A DNA stretch of 64,000 nt, from positions 7,874,001-7,938,000 of the forward strand of contig NZ_CP094526.1 in the NCBI RefSeq assembly GCF_029910095.1, in the 5' to 3' direction. Origin of the DNA: Bradyrhizobium sp. ISRA464 (lineage in GTDB: Bacteria; Pseudomonadota; Alphaproteobacteria; Rhizobiales; Xanthobacteraceae). The translations under genes were made by a program, and so were the position numbers. This document shows, piece by piece, positions 39,210 through 48,366 of this stretch (its first letter is position 1; each line of letters opens with the position of its first letter). The notes beneath the pieces were generated by a model. That model saw only the letters and a program-made list of their open reading frames with translations. It searched no databases and had not been told where the DNA came from.

Positions 39210-39419
39210 ATGCCCGCACCGCCTTCCCTGCCCGACAACAACCGCTACGAGCAGGCCTGCGACCAGGCGATCGCAATGTGCGACGGCAACCTGCGCAGCA
39301 CCATCAAGGCGCTGATCATGGCCAATGAATATCTGGAGACCGAGATTGAGGAGCTGCAGGCCGCGATCACCGCGAGCTGTGTACCGGCACCGACGCAGGC
39401 GGCGAGCGACGCCGCCTGA
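39210..39419 (+). CDS. Small hypothetical protein
   Basis: The 69-residue protein begins MPAPPSLPDNNRYEQACDQA and has a central helix (NLRSTIKALIMANEYLETEI). GAAAGGGAG precedes ATG 39210. I recall similar short proteins in related rhizobia but know no function. It is 35 bases upstream of the next small gene and probably co-transcribed. Confidence 0.65.
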   Translation: MPAPPSLPDNNRYEQACDQAIAMCDGNLRSTIKALIMANEYLETEIEELQAAITASCVPAPTQAASDAA

Positions 39420-39421
39420 TC

Positions 39422-39454
39422 TTCGAGGAGCAAATCCATTTCGAGGAGCAAATC
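39422..39454 (+). repeat. Duplicated ribosome-binding region
   Basis: The 15-mer TTCGAGGAGCAAATC occurs twice (39422-39436 and 39440-39454), separated by CAT. The second copy ends directly before ATG 39455. Each contains GAGGAG, so the gene has two potential Shine-Dalgarno sequences 18 bases apart. Confidence 0.85.
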
Positions 39455-39706
39455 ATGGCTGATGTCACCTATTACGTGGCGTTGCCGTTCGTGCAGGACG
39501 ACGACGGCACGCCGGTCGCGGGCAATGCCGAGGAATGCCAGAGTTCTGCGATCGCGCTGCGGCGCGCTGAGATGATGTCGCGCATGCCCGGCAGCATCGG
39601 CGCCGTCGCGTTCAGCCGTACGGGCGATCCTGCGATCGGCGAGTTCGGCGACGCCAAGCTGTTGCGGGCCTTCGGCAAGGTGCCGGAGGATTTGGGCGCG
39701 CCCTAG
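39455..39706 (+). CDS. Small hypothetical protein
   Basis: The 83-residue protein (MADVTYYVALPFVQDDDGTP) contains ECQSSAIALRRAEMMSRMPG and SIGAVAFSRTGDPAIGEFGD. This is a compact alpha/beta pattern found in small rhizobial proteins of unknown role. The start is fixed by GAGGAG at the end of a duplicated 15-mer. A short tandem repeat follows the stop, then the convergent GGDEF gene. Confidence 0.7.
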   Translation: MADVTYYVALPFVQDDDGTPVAGNAEECQSSAIALRRAEMMSRMPGSIGAVAFSRTGDPAIGEFGDAKLLRAFGKVPEDLGAP

Positions 39707-39768
39707 CCTCGTGCCTTAGCCTTGTGTCTTAGCTTTCGGGTCTTAGCCTCGTGCCTTAGCCTTGGGTC
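39706..39768 (+). repeat. Short tandem repeat between convergent genes
   Basis: AGCCTCGTGCCTTAGCCTTG occurs twice (about 39706 and 39745), followed each time by T/G-GTCT. Between them lie related CTTAG units (TGTCTTAGCTTTCGGGTCTT). The second copy reaches into the 3' end of the GGDEF gene at 39756. It looks like slippage-derived repetition. Confidence 0.7.
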
Positions 39769-40448
39769 TGGTGCCGACGCTGCGCCTTGCGCACATACAT
39801 CGCCCGGTCGGCCTCATCGAGGGCGCGCTCGACGTCCGAATGCGTGCCGAGGATCGCAACCCCCGCCGATGCCCCCGCAGAGACCTGACTGTCGCGGAAG
39901 ACGAAGGTCAGGCGGTCGATCACGTCTTCCAGCATCGCGGCCTTGGCCCGGGCGTCGGTCTCGCCGAGATTCCACAACAGGATGGCAAACTCGTCACCAC
40001 CGAGGCGGCCGATCACGTCGGAGGCCCGCACCACGCCCGACAGTGCGGCAACGATCGCCTTCAGCACCTCGTCGCCTGCTGCGTGACCGAACGCATCATT
40101 GATCGGCTTGAGACGATCGACATCGAGCACGATCACCGCACCCGAGGCATGGTAGCGCTGGATGAAGGCGATCGCGCGGGCGAGCTCCCGCTCGAAGCCG
40201 CGCCGGTTCAGGATATCGAGCAGGAAATCGGTTTCGGCTGTGGCCTGCAGTTCCGCGATCCGGGCCTGGGCCCGCGCCAGCTGCACCTTCAACCGGCGAA
40301 TCGTCGATTTATCGTTGGCAGCGACCAAGTCCCGCGCGGGAGCCGCGGTTCCCACCCGGCCCGGCCCGGGCTTACGTAGAACTGTCGTGCTTTTCCGCCG
40401 TTTTGCCGCCCCGGAGGCGGTCGCGGTCGTCCTCTTCCTCATGCGCAT
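39756..40448 (-). CDS. GGDEF-domain diguanylate cyclase
   Basis: The 230-residue protein has a basic N-terminus (MRMRKRTTATASGAAKRRKS), a short coiled coil (IRRLKVQLARAQARIAELQA) and a single cyclase domain with LDVDRLKPINDAFGH and an intact RLGGDEFA active site near residue 150. It should make cyclic-di-GMP from GTP. No RxxD inhibitory site stands out before the motif. There is no membrane segment or sensory domain, so regulation probably acts through dimerisation by the N-terminal region. It is convergent with the small gene at 39455. Confidence 0.88.
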   Translation of the reverse strand: MRMRKRTTATASGAAKRRKSTTVLRKPGPGRVGTAAPARDLVAANDKSTIRRLKVQLARAQARIAELQATAETDFLLDILNRRGFERELARAIAFIQRYHASGAVIVLDVDRLKPINDAFGHAAGDEVLKAIVAALSGVVRASDVIGRLGGDEFAILLWNLGETDARAKAAMLEDVIDRLTFVFRDSQVSAGASAGVAILGTHSDVERALDEADRAMYVRKAQRRHQTQG

Positions 40449-40593
40449 CCTTGTTGAGGCCTGCTTATGAAGGCTTGCCGGGATTCACCAATACAGGATA
40501 GTCCATTCTGACTCCCTTGCCACGCCTTGGATGACGCCCGGGCCGCCCCTATAATCGGCCTATGCTTTTGGATTCCTGCACAGAATTGACGAA

Positions 40594-41082
40594 ATGACCG
40601 CCCCGATCGCCATCATCATGGGAAGCCAATCCGATTGGGAGACCATGCGCCATGCCGCCGAGACGCTGTCAGCTCTCGGGGTCGCCTGCGAGACCCGGAT
40701 CGTTTCCGCCCACCGCACCCCGGACAGGCTCTATGCCTTTGCCAAGGGAGCCAAGGCTGCCGGCCACAAGGTGATCATCGCCGGCGCCGGTGGCGCGGCC
40801 CATCTGCCGGGCATGACCGCGGCGCTCACGGAACTTCCGGTGTTCGGCGTTCCCATCGAATCGAAGGCGCTGTCCGGCGTCGATTCGCTCTATTCGATCG
40901 TGCAGATGCCGGCCGGGATTCCGGTCGGAACCCTCGCCATCGGCAAGGCGGGTGCGATCAACGCCGCACTGCTCGCGGCGAGCGTGCTGGCACTGAACGA
41001 TTCCGCGTTGGCGGGCCGGTTGGTGGCCTGGCGCCAGCAGCAGACCGATGCGGTGAAGGACCATCCGGAGGCCTCGGCGTGA
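40594..41082 (+). CDS. purE: 5-(carboxyamino)imidazole ribonucleotide mutase
   Basis: The 162-residue protein starts [20 protein letters not shown] and has the PurE class I signatures SAHRTPDRL and [11 protein letters not shown]. It converts N5-CAIR to CAIR in purine synthesis. Its TGA overlaps the GTG start of purK by three bases, giving a translationally coupled purEK pair. Confidence 0.97.
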   Translation: MTAPIAIIMGSQSDWETMRHAAETLSALGVACETRIVSAHRTPDRLYAFAKGAKAAGHKVIIAGAGGAAHLPGMTAALTELPVFGVPIESKALSGVDSLYSIVQMPAGIPVGTLAIGKAGAINAALLAASVLALNDSALAGRLVAWRQQQTDAVKDHPEASA

Positions 41083-42182
41083 CAGCTTCGACCGCAGTGA
41101 AGCTGAAGCCGGGCGACACCATCGGAATCCTCGGCGGCGGCCAATTGGGCCGCATGCTCGCCATGGCGGCGGCGCGCTTGGGGCTCAGGTGCCAGGTGTT
41201 TTCGCCGGACCCGGATTCGCCAGCCTTCGACGTGGTGCAAAACGCAACCTGCGCGGAATACGCCGACGTCGAGGCGCTCGAGCTGTTCGCCAACGACGTC
41301 GATGTCGTCACCTATGAGTTCGAGAACGTGCCGGCGGCAACCGCTCTGGTGCTCGCCGCGCGACGCCCGGTCCTGCCCGCGCAGAAGATCCTCGAGACCA
41401 CGCAGGACCGGCTGATCGAGAAGGACTTCGTCAGCAAGCTCGGCATCGGCACCGCTGATTATGCCGACGTCTCCTCGGTCGGCATGGTGCGCGCGGCGAT
41501 CGAACGCATCGGCCTGCCCGCGGTCATCAAGACCCGTCGTTTCGGCTATGACGGCAAGGGCCAGGCGATCATCCGCGCCGGCGACGACCTCGACCGGGTT
41601 TGGCAGGACCTCGGCACCAAGTCGGCGATCCTCGAGGCCTTCGTGCCGTTCGAACGCGAGATCTCGGTGATCGCGGCACGCTCGGCCTCCGGCGAGGTCG
41701 AGTGCTTCGACGTTACCGAGAACGAGCATCGCGACCACATTCTGAAGATCTCCCGCGCGCCGGCGGCCATTCCCGACGCAGTCGCCGCGCAGGCACGCGC
41801 CATCGCCGAGAAAATCGCAACCGCGCTGAACTATGTCGGCGTGCTGGCGGTCGAGATGTTCGTGGTGCCAGGCAATGGTGCGCCCACGGTCCTGGTCAAC
41901 GAGATCGCGCCGCGCGTGCACAACTCCGGCCATTGGACACTCGACGGCGCCTCGATCTCGCAGTTCGAGCAGCACATCCGCGCAATCGCCGGTTGGCCGC
42001 TGGGCAAGCCGGTGCGTCACGGCGAGGTCACCATGACCAACCTGATCGGCGACGATATCCTGAATTATGAGCAGTGGCTCACCGTGCCCGGCGCCACAGT
42101 TCATCTCTACGGCAAGGGCGCACCGCGCCCCGGCCGCAAGATGGGCCATGTCACCCAGGTGACTCCAGCCCGCAAGCCATAG
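41079..42182 (+). CDS. purK: N5-carboxyaminoimidazole ribonucleotide synthase
   Basis: The 367-residue ATP-grasp enzyme has [20 protein letters not shown] near the start, [12 protein letters not shown] in the ATP-binding domain and [14 protein letters not shown] near the C-terminus. It makes N5-CAIR from AIR, bicarbonate and ATP, feeding PurE. GTG 41079 overlaps the purE stop. A perfect 14-bp hairpin terminator follows. Confidence 0.97.
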   Translation: MTASTAVKLKPGDTIGILGGGQLGRMLAMAAARLGLRCQVFSPDPDSPAFDVVQNATCAEYADVEALELFANDVDVVTYEFENVPAATALVLAARRPVLPAQKILETTQDRLIEKDFVSKLGIGTADYADVSSVGMVRAAIERIGLPAVIKTRRFGYDGKGQAIIRAGDDLDRVWQDLGTKSAILEAFVPFEREISVIAARSASGEVECFDVTENEHRDHILKISRAPAAIPDAVAAQARAIAEKIATALNYVGVLAVEMFVVPGNGAPTVLVNEIAPRVHNSGHWTLDGASISQFEQHIRAIAGWPLGKPVRHGEVTMTNLIGDDILNYEQWLTVPGATVHLYGKGAPRPGRKMGHVTQVTPARKP

Positions 42183-42236
42183 GTCACGGTCCGCCACAGC
42201 GGCACGCCCGACAGGTCAATGAAGACAGACGAACGA

Positions 42237-42267
42237 AAATGGGATCGTGACGATCACGATCCCATTT
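42237..42267. terminator. Bidirectional hairpin between purK and aqpZ
   Basis: AAATGGGATCGTGA (42237-42250) is perfectly complementary to TCACGATCCCATTT (42254-42267), with a 3-base loop. A/T edges on both sides fit termination of the converging purK and aquaporin transcripts. Confidence 0.85.
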
Positions 42268-42273
42268 GCTTGA

Positions 42274-42996
42274 TCACGCGGTTTTCACGCCGGCGACGAC
42301 ACCGGTCGGCTCGTCGCTGACCCAGCGATAGATCACGCCGCCGAGCACGCCGCCGATCGACGGCGCGACCCAGAACATCCAGAGCTGCGCCAGCGCCCAG
42401 CCGCCGACGAGCAACGCCGGTCCGGTGCTGCGCGCCGGATTCACCGAGGTGTTGGTGACGGGAATGCTGACGAGATGGATCATCACCAGCGCAAGCCCGA
42501 TCGCGAGCGGAGCGAAGCCCGCCGGCGCCTTGCCTTGGGTCGCCCCCATGATGACGAACAGGAACATCATGGTCATCACCACTTCGGTGATGAAGCACAC
42601 CACCATGCTGTACTGACCAGGCGAGTGCGCGTCATAGCCGTTCGATGCAAAGCCCTTGGCCACGTCGAATCCCGGCGCGCCGCTGGCGATCACGTAAAGC
42701 AGTGCAGCGGCCATGATCGCACCGGCGACCTTGGCAATGATGTAGGGCAGGATCTGGCCCGTCGGGAAGCGCCCGCCCGCGGCAAGCCCGACCGTTACGG
42801 CCGGATTGAGGTGACAGCCAGAGACATGGCCGATGGCGTAGGCCATGGTGACCACGCTCAGACCGAACGAGAGCGCCACGCCGACGAGGCCTATTCCGAC
42901 CTGCGGAAAGCCGGCCGCAATCACCGCGCTGCCGCAGCCGGCGAAGGTCAATCAGAAGGTGCCGATGGCCTCGGCCGCATATTTCTTCATATCCAT
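42274..42996 (-). pseudogene. aqpZ: Aquaporin Z interrupted by an in-frame TGA at codon 15
   Basis: From ATG 42996 the sequence reads MDMKKYAAEAIGTF and then TGA (42954-42952). It continues in the same frame as [15 protein letters not shown] and an otherwise intact aquaporin with both NPA motifs (HLNPAVTVG and SVNPARSTG) and six hydrophobic segments. AqpZ proteins have Trp at this point (GTFWL), so TGG to TGA is the simplest explanation. The rest is undamaged, which suggests a very recent mutation, a sequencing error, or reinitiation at the TTG just after the stop (42951), which would remove half of the first helix. Intact, it would be a membrane water channel. Confidence 0.8.
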
Positions 42997-43258
42997 GTCG
43001 CATCTCCCCTATTTCCAATGTCCGGGTTATCAAAACGCCGGGAGCGGCCCAATCTGGGCGCCAAATCACCCAAATCAGGGCCGCACAGGGGCAGTTTCGC
43101 CGCATTTCGCGCCTTTACTAGGCCGGAAAGTCACTCCACTGGTGGACATCAGCGCATTTCTCTGATACATGCGCGCGCCTAGGGTTAAGAAGCAGGCCTT
43201 TTGCCGCCTCTTCACTTTGCCAGAATTCCGAACCGATCAATTCAAAAGAGGATGCCGC

Positions 43259-43558
43259 GTGCAGGTTCTCGTCCGCGATAACAATGTTGACCAGGCTCTC
43301 AAGGCGCTGAAGAAGAAGATGCAGCGCGAGGGCATTTTCCGCGAGATGAAGCTCCGCGGTCATTACGAAAAGCCGTCCGAGAAGAAGGCCCGCGAAAAGG
43401 CCGAAGCCGTCCGCCGCGCCCGCAAGCTGGCGCGCAAGAAGCTGCAGCGCGAAGGCCTGCTGCCGATGAAGCCGAAGCCGGTGTTCGGCGCCGGTCCGGG
43501 CGGCGACCGTGGTGCCGGTGGCCGTGGTGGCGCAGGCGCTGGTCGCGGACCGCGCTGA
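43259..43558 (+). CDS. rpsU: 30S ribosomal protein S21
   Basis: The 99-residue protein starts at GTG 43259 ([20 protein letters not shown]) and has the S21 core ([20 protein letters not shown]), followed by a long basic region and a Gly/Arg-rich tail ([19 protein letters not shown]) typical of rhizobial S21. AGAGGA precedes the start. The 30 in-frame codons upstream are not conserved-looking and are excluded. An intrinsic terminator follows. S21 sits near the anti-Shine-Dalgarno region of the 30S subunit. Confidence 0.95.
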   Translation: MQVLVRDNNVDQALKALKKKMQREGIFREMKLRGHYEKPSEKKAREKAEAVRRARKLARKKLQREGLLPMKPKPVFGAGPGGDRGAGGRGGAGAGRGPR

Positions 43559-43581
43559 ACCGTTTGCCGATCTGGAAGTCT

Positions 43582-43615
43582 AACAGCGCGGGCCTGGGGC
43601 CCGCGTTGTTGTTTT
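43582..43615 (+). terminator. Intrinsic terminator after rpsU
   Basis: AACAGCGCGGGCC pairs with GGCCCGCGTTGTT (12 of 13 positions) around TGG, followed by GTTTT. Confidence 0.85.
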
Positions 43616-43641
43616 GAAGCAGGCGGCATTCCGGGTTACCA

Positions 43642-43672
43642 ATGCAAAATCACCTGCAAGAGCATTTTGCAT
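43642..43672 (+). promoter_or_regulatory. Inverted repeat just upstream of lipoprotein start
   Basis: ATGCAAAAT (43642-43650) and ATTTTGCAT (43664-43672) form a perfect 9-bp inverted repeat with a 13-base spacer, ending one base before the ATG at 43674. It could be an operator or an mRNA hairpin hiding the start. No regulator is assigned. Confidence 0.5.
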
Positions 43673-43673
43673 A

Positions 43674-44324
43674 ATGGCTGTTCCGGCGCCCCGCCCCCGT
43701 TCCGGACCTGTGCGGCGCCATCGCGCGTCGCAATTCATCGCCCTTGCGATCGCCCTTGCCCTCCCCCTTGGAGGCTGCTCCATCGACCTCGGGTCATGGG
43801 GCTCCGACGACAAGACGAAGCCGGCGGCCGCCGCCGAGAAGCCAGCCGACACGATCACCGCGCAAAATATCAGCGACGCCAGGGATCACGCGACCCGCGG
43901 CCAGGCGCTGGCGCATGACGGCAAGCGCGACGAAGCGCTCGCCGAGTTCGACCAGGCGCTGGCGGCAGACCCCTACAACATCCAGGCGCTCTACGGCCGC
44001 GGCCTGATCTATCAGGGACAGGGCCAGCATCAGCAGGCGATCGAGGATTTCACCGCGGCGAGCGGCCTGTCACCGCAAAAGGCCGAGCCCCTGCTTGGCC
44101 GTGCCACCAGCTACCTCGCTATCGACAAGGCCAAGCAAGCCGCCGCCGACCTCGACGAGGCCGTTCAGGCCGATCCGAACAGCGCGGCGGCGTGGAGCGT
44201 CCGCGGCCAGGTCTATGAGCGGCTCGGAGAGAAGGCCAAGGCAGCGGCGTCCTACAATCGCGCGCTCGCGCTGCGGCCAAAGGACGACGGCGCGCGCAGC
44301 GGCCTGGCGCGCACCGGCGGCTAA
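43674..44324 (+). CDS. TPR-repeat lipoprotein
   Basis: The 216-residue protein has a signal sequence (QFIALAIALALPLGGC) with a lipobox ending at Cys35, so it should be lipidated and exported. Three or four TPR units follow (for example ARGQALAHDGKRDEALAEFD-type helix pair, YGRGLIYQGQGQHQQAIEDF, SVRGQVYERLGEKAKAAASY). Start ATG 43674 gives a standard signal peptide; the upstream frame from 43614 crosses an inverted repeat. It is likely involved in envelope protein-protein contacts. Partners are unknown. Confidence 0.8.
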   Translation: MAVPAPRPRSGPVRRHRASQFIALAIALALPLGGCSIDLGSWGSDDKTKPAAAAEKPADTITAQNISDARDHATRGQALAHDGKRDEALAEFDQALAADPYNIQALYGRGLIYQGQGQHQQAIEDFTAASGLSPQKAEPLLGRATSYLAIDKAKQAAADLDEAVQADPNSAAAWSVRGQVYERLGEKAKAAASYNRALALRPKDDGARSGLARTGG

Positions 44325-44340
44325 AGCGTCTTCGGGCGGC

Positions 44341-45180
44341 TTACTTCGGCAGAACCGCGTGGAATACCGACTTGGCGGCGGACAGCATGTCGTCGGCTAC
44401 CGTGTGGTCCTTCGGAGGCGGCGGCTCAGATGCCTCGGCACGCAGATCAAGCGGCGCGCGCGCGACCGGAATGTCGGCCGGCGGAGTCAGGCGGTCGGGA
44501 TCAGAAGCATCGGCCGCATAGGGCGGCCGCGGCTGCGACGACTGATCGACCGATTGATCGGTCGGGTTGGAGACCATGATCGGCGGCGGCAGGGGCCGGA
44601 TCGACTGCGGCGTCGCGGCGCGCTGCGCCTCGGGCAGCCGGGCCATCTCGGTCGGACGCGGTTCCTGGCGGACAGCTTCCTGCGCACGCGGAGGGCTCTC
44701 CTTGCGCAGCCGCTCGATCGCCGCACGGGCAAGGTCATTGGCGTCACGTCCCTCTTCCGGTGCGACCGCGGCCTCGGCCGCGGGGGCTGCCGGCGTGAGC
44801 TTCGCCACCGCCTTCGGCGCGGAGTGATGGCGCGTGTCGGCAGGGATGCTCGCGGTCTCGGCCGGCGAATCGGCGGCCTTCACGTCGGCGGATTTCTCAG
44901 CCGGCTTTTCGGTGACGGTGGCCTTCTCGGACGCCGACCGTTCGATCAGCGTCCTCTCGGAGATGCCCTTGGCCTTCACGCCAGCTTCGGGGAGGCTGCT
45001 GACGACGGTGGGCTTCTCTGCGGGCTTGGCGACGACTGGGGTGGCAGTAGCAGACACCGCCGCCTGTGCAGGTGCTTCCGGCTTGGCGACGATGTAGTGG
45101 TTAACGATGTACGCCCCGATGATGGTCGCCGCCACCGAGGGAAAGATGTCCATCGCGAATTTCTTCAAGTAACTCAGCAT
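44341..45180 (-). CDS. Membrane-anchored Pro/Ala-rich hypothetical protein
   Basis: The protein is about 279 residues from MLSYLKKF (start 45180, with GGGGAG upstream; a further ATG at 45228 would add 16). One transmembrane segment lies near the N-terminus (IFPSVAATIIGAYIVNHYIV). The remainder is low-complexity, rich in Ala, Pro, Glu and Lys, and probably disordered, with RAAIERLRKESPPRAQEAVR as a short helix. This looks like a periplasmic or cytoplasmic tether. I do not recognise a named family. It is convergent with the TPR lipoprotein. Confidence 0.7.
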   Translation of the reverse strand: MLSYLKKFAMDIFPSVAATIIGAYIVNHYIVAKPEAPAQAAVSATATPVVAKPAEKPTVVSSLPEAGVKAKGISERTLIERSASEKATVTEKPAEKSADVKAADSPAETASIPADTRHHSAPKAVAKLTPAAPAAEAAVAPEEGRDANDLARAAIERLRKESPPRAQEAVRQEPRPTEMARLPEAQRAATPQSIRPLPPPIMVSNPTDQSVDQSSQPRPPYAADASDPDRLTPPADIPVARAPLDLRAEASEPPPPKDHTVADDMLSAAKSVFHAVLPK

Positions 45181-45453
45181 GGCCCTGCCACTCCCCGCCC
45201 CGGATTTCATGCTGGAACTTTGAGGCACATTGAGGGATCAACTGCGTCGGATCAGTGGCAAACGCCTGTTCCGCCGTCACCTTTGGTGTCACTTCAGTTT
45301 CAGCCGGAGGCGACTCCACGTACAAAATCGCGGCGCCGCTTCCGCTTTCCAGATCATCGTGCAGCCGTTAACGCGCGATGAATTTCCACACCCGTCGGCA
45401 CCGATCTGCCATTCCGGAGTCGCAATTCGGCCGTGAAACGGCAGGCGCAGGTC

Positions 45454-45738
45454 TCAAGGCTTGAGTTCGACCTCGAGGAACACGATCTCGCTGGCGGTCT
45501 CGTTGAGCACGTCGTGCTGGACGCCCGCCTTGCGGAAGTAGGACTTGCCGACGCCGAGCTGCGCCTTCGAGCGCTCGCCGTTCGGCGTCACGATCGTCAT
45601 CTCGCCTGCGGTGATCGGCACGATGACGTAGTCCATCTCATGGGTGTGGGGGCCGGTGGCGCTGCCCGGCGCCAGCCGCCATTCGGTGACCCGCACCTCC
45701 GGCGTGTCCATCTGAACATCCGATGCAGCACTGAGCAT
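45454..45738 (-). CDS. Small cupin-domain protein
   Basis: The 94-residue single cupin has ATGPHTHEMDYVIVPITAG (metal-binding HxH...E motif) and the second motif AGVQHDVLNET. It is similar to small cupins that stabilise or bind small acids; catalysis is not shown. The start at 45738 has GGAG upstream. It is 53 bases downstream of the antiporter gene at 45792 on the same strand, possibly co-transcribed. Confidence 0.85.
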   Translation of the reverse strand: MLSAASDVQMDTPEVRVTEWRLAPGSATGPHTHEMDYVIVPITAGEMTIVTPNGERSKAQLGVGKSYFRKAGVQHDVLNETASEIVFLEVELKP

Positions 45739-45791
45739 GATATTTTCTCCACGTTGACGCGTTGTCTGGCGCGCGAATACCGGATCCGCCG

Positions 45792-47204
45792 TCAATGGAG
45801 AACAGGGGCTATCGGAAGCAAGGTCAAGAGGAGAAACAGCGGAACGAGAATGCCGGAGGCGATAAACAGATAACCGAAGAAGCTCGGCATCTTGATGCCG
45901 CGTTCCGCGGCGATCGCGGCAATCATGAAGTTCGGCGCGTTTCCGATATAGGTCAGGGCCCCCATGTACACGGCGCCCATCGAGATCGCTGCCAGCGTGC
46001 CCGAGAGCGCATTCATCAAGCTGTCGACATTGCCCCCGGCCAGCTTGAAGAACAGCAGATAGGTCGGCGCATTGTCGAGAAACGCCGACATCAGACCGGT
46101 GTACCAGAAATACGCCACCTCCTTGGGGGTGCCGTTGGCCTCGGTGACGGCCGACAGCAGCCAGGAAAAGGCGCCATCCTTGCCGGCGTCGAGCATGGCC
46201 AGCACTGGAATGATGGCGACGAAAATCGCGGCGAACAGTTTCGCAACCTCGCGGATGGGCTCCCAGGTGAACCCGTTGGCTTCGCGGTGCTCCTCGCGGG
46301 TCAGCCAGAGCGACAGCAGCGCGATCACGATCAGCATGGCGTCGCGCACCAGGTTCTGCAGTTCGAGATGGGTGCCGATGATGTCCACCGCGATTCCGGG
46401 CTTCCAGTTCGCCGACAGCAGGATGCAGCCCACGATCGCGGCGATCAGGGGGATATTGAGCAGCCCCCGGATCCTGATCGGGGCAAACGGGGCTGTGACG
46501 GAGGCCCCCGGTCGTTCGCCGCGGAAGCGCCAGAGGTCCACGACGGCGAAAATCGCCAGCAGCGAACCGGCCACGATGAGCGTCTGAAGCCAGAGGTTCC
46601 GCGTGGTCCAGAAGAAATCCACCCCGTTCAGAAATCCGACGAACAGCGGCGGATCGCCCAGCGGGCTCAGAGCGCCGCCGACATTGGCCACGAGGATGAT
46701 GAAGAAAATGACCACATGCCGGTTGTGGGGGCGCGCGAGGTTTGCACTGATCAAGGGCCGGACCAGGATCATGCTTGCGCCAGTGGTGCCGACGATGCTC
46801 GCCATCACGGTGCCCAGTGCCAGGATGACCGTATTGTTCAGCGGCGTGCCTTTGATGTCGCCGCTGACGAGGATGCCGCCCGCGACCGTGTAGAGCGCGA
46901 ACAGCAGCACGATGAAGCTCAGATATTCTGCGAGCAGCGCATGGGTGACGGCTGCCAGCGTCACCGCGCCGCCTGCAAGCCACCAGATCGCAGCGAGCGT
47001 CACGACAGCCCACCCGGCCGCGATCTTTCCATAATGGTGATGCCAGACCTTGGGAAACAGCAGCGGTCCCACCGCGATCGAGAGCAGCAGACCGATAAAG
47101 GGAAGCGCGAACGGCCAGCGCATCGCCGCGCCATCGAGCGTGGCGGCGTCGGCGGATTGCGGAAAGAGCACGAGCAGCAGGGCCGCGACCGGCAGGTATC
47201 TCAT
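45792..47204 (-). CDS. Sodium:proton antiporter-like membrane protein (NhaD/citrate-transporter fold)
   Basis: The 470-residue protein has a signal-like first helix (MRYLPVAALLLVLFPQSADA) and about 12 further membrane segments. It contains the ion-transporter family hallmark GGALSPLGDPPLF and the block FLDNAPTYLLFFKLAGG. These match NhaD-type Na+/H+ antiporters in the IT superfamily. The start at 47204 is chosen over an upstream extension that overlaps the calcium antiporter gene. It lies ten bases after that gene, so the pair looks like a cation homeostasis operon. Confidence 0.85.
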   Translation of the reverse strand: MRYLPVAALLLVLFPQSADAATLDGAAMRWPFALPFIGLLLSIAVGPLLFPKVWHHHYGKIAAGWAVVTLAAIWWLAGGAVTLAAVTHALLAEYLSFIVLLFALYTVAGGILVSGDIKGTPLNNTVILALGTVMASIVGTTGASMILVRPLISANLARPHNRHVVIFFIILVANVGGALSPLGDPPLFVGFLNGVDFFWTTRNLWLQTLIVAGSLLAIFAVVDLWRFRGERPGASVTAPFAPIRIRGLLNIPLIAAIVGCILLSANWKPGIAVDIIGTHLELQNLVRDAMLIVIALLSLWLTREEHREANGFTWEPIREVAKLFAAIFVAIIPVLAMLDAGKDGAFSWLLSAVTEANGTPKEVAYFWYTGLMSAFLDNAPTYLLFFKLAGGNVDSLMNALSGTLAAISMGAVYMGALTYIGNAPNFMIAAIAAERGIKMPSFFGYLFIASGILVPLFLLLTLLPIAPVLH

Positions 47205-47214
47205 CAGGCGAGCG

Positions 47215-48312
47215 CTACGGCACAAAGACCATGAACACGAACAGGGCAAATACCACCATATGCACGAGCCCAAACAGAATGTTGGTGCGCCCGGTGCCGA
47301 AGGTGAGCATGCTGACCATGAAGGTGAGCAGCAGGATCAACATATGCTGGTTGCTGAGCCCGAGCACGAGTTCCTTGTCTAGCATATAAGCGGCAACCGC
47401 CACGGCGGGAACGGTGAGGCCGATCGTCGCGATCGACGAGCCGAGCGCGAGATTGATGCTCTTCTGCAGATCGTTCTTGTGCGCTGCCGACACCGCGGCG
47501 ACGCTCTCCGGCAGCAGGATCAGGAGCGCGACCACGACGCCGGCAAAAGCCGGCGGCGCGCCGATCTTCGCGGTGACGACATCGACCACGATGGAGAACT
47601 TCTTGGCCGGCAGCACGACCGACAGGAGCGCCACTAGCAGCAATACGATACTGATCACCAGCATGCGGTCCGAGATTACCTCGCCATGCTCGGCCGCCTC
47701 GTTGGCGCTGCTGACGAAATAGTCGCGGTGGCGGATCATCTGGGTGTAGAGAAACACCGCATAAAGCAGCACGGTGACGGTGCTCACGACGGCAAGCTGG
47801 GCCGTGGAATAGACCGGCCCGGGCGCGGTCAGCGTGAAGTTCGGCATGTCCAGCGTAATGGTCGCGAGCACGAACAGGACGCTGAGATACAGGTTCGCGC
47901 CGGTGATCTGAAAGTCCTGCTCGCGATACCTGATGCCGCCGATGAAGATGCACAGCCCGACCAGGCCGTTGCAGACAATCATCACCACGGCGAAGACAGT
48001 GTCGCGCGCCAGCGTCGGCGCCGGCGTGTCGCCGAGCATGATGGTCGCAATCAGCGCCACCTCGATGACGGTAACGGCGAGCGTCAGGAGCAACGTCCCG
48101 AACGGCTCGCCGATCCGCTCGGCGATCATCTCGGCGTGGTGCACGGCTGCGAACACCGTGCCAAACAGAACCAGGAGCAGGACGGCCGCGAACAACCAGC
48201 CACCGGCCGATGGCGCGAAGGCGTAGCCCGACGCCGTGACGGCGGCAAACAACAGCGCCGCCAGAGCGGGAAACAGCCAGGCCGACCGCGGCATCGGTCC
48301 GAGTGCGCTCAT
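47215..48312 (-). CDS. chaA: Calcium/proton antiporter ChaA-like
   Basis: The 365-residue protein has about 11 membrane helices and the two acidic repeats of Ca2+:cation antiporters: TVIEVALIATIMLGD in the N-terminal half and LILLPESVAAVSAA in the C-terminal half. This fits ChaA, which exports Ca2+ (and Na+/K+) for protons at high pH. ATG 48312 is plausible although no strong Shine-Dalgarno is seen. It is upstream of, and probably co-transcribed with, the NhaD-like gene. Confidence 0.9.
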   Translation of the reverse strand: MSALGPMPRSAWLFPALAALLFAAVTASGYAFAPSAGGWLFAAVLLLVLFGTVFAAVHHAEMIAERIGEPFGTLLLTLAVTVIEVALIATIMLGDTPAPTLARDTVFAVVMIVCNGLVGLCIFIGGIRYREQDFQITGANLYLSVLFVLATITLDMPNFTLTAPGPVYSTAQLAVVSTVTVLLYAVFLYTQMIRHRDYFVSSANEAAEHGEVISDRMLVISIVLLLVALLSVVLPAKKFSIVVDVVTAKIGAPPAFAGVVVALLILLPESVAAVSAAHKNDLQKSINLALGSSIATIGLTVPAVAVAAYMLDKELVLGLSNQHMLILLLTFMVSMLTFGTGRTNILFGLVHMVVFALFVFMVFVP

Positions 48313-48366
48313 GTCGTCAGCCCCCTCAATTCGATGGTCCGATTATGCGACAGACAATCGCCGCCG

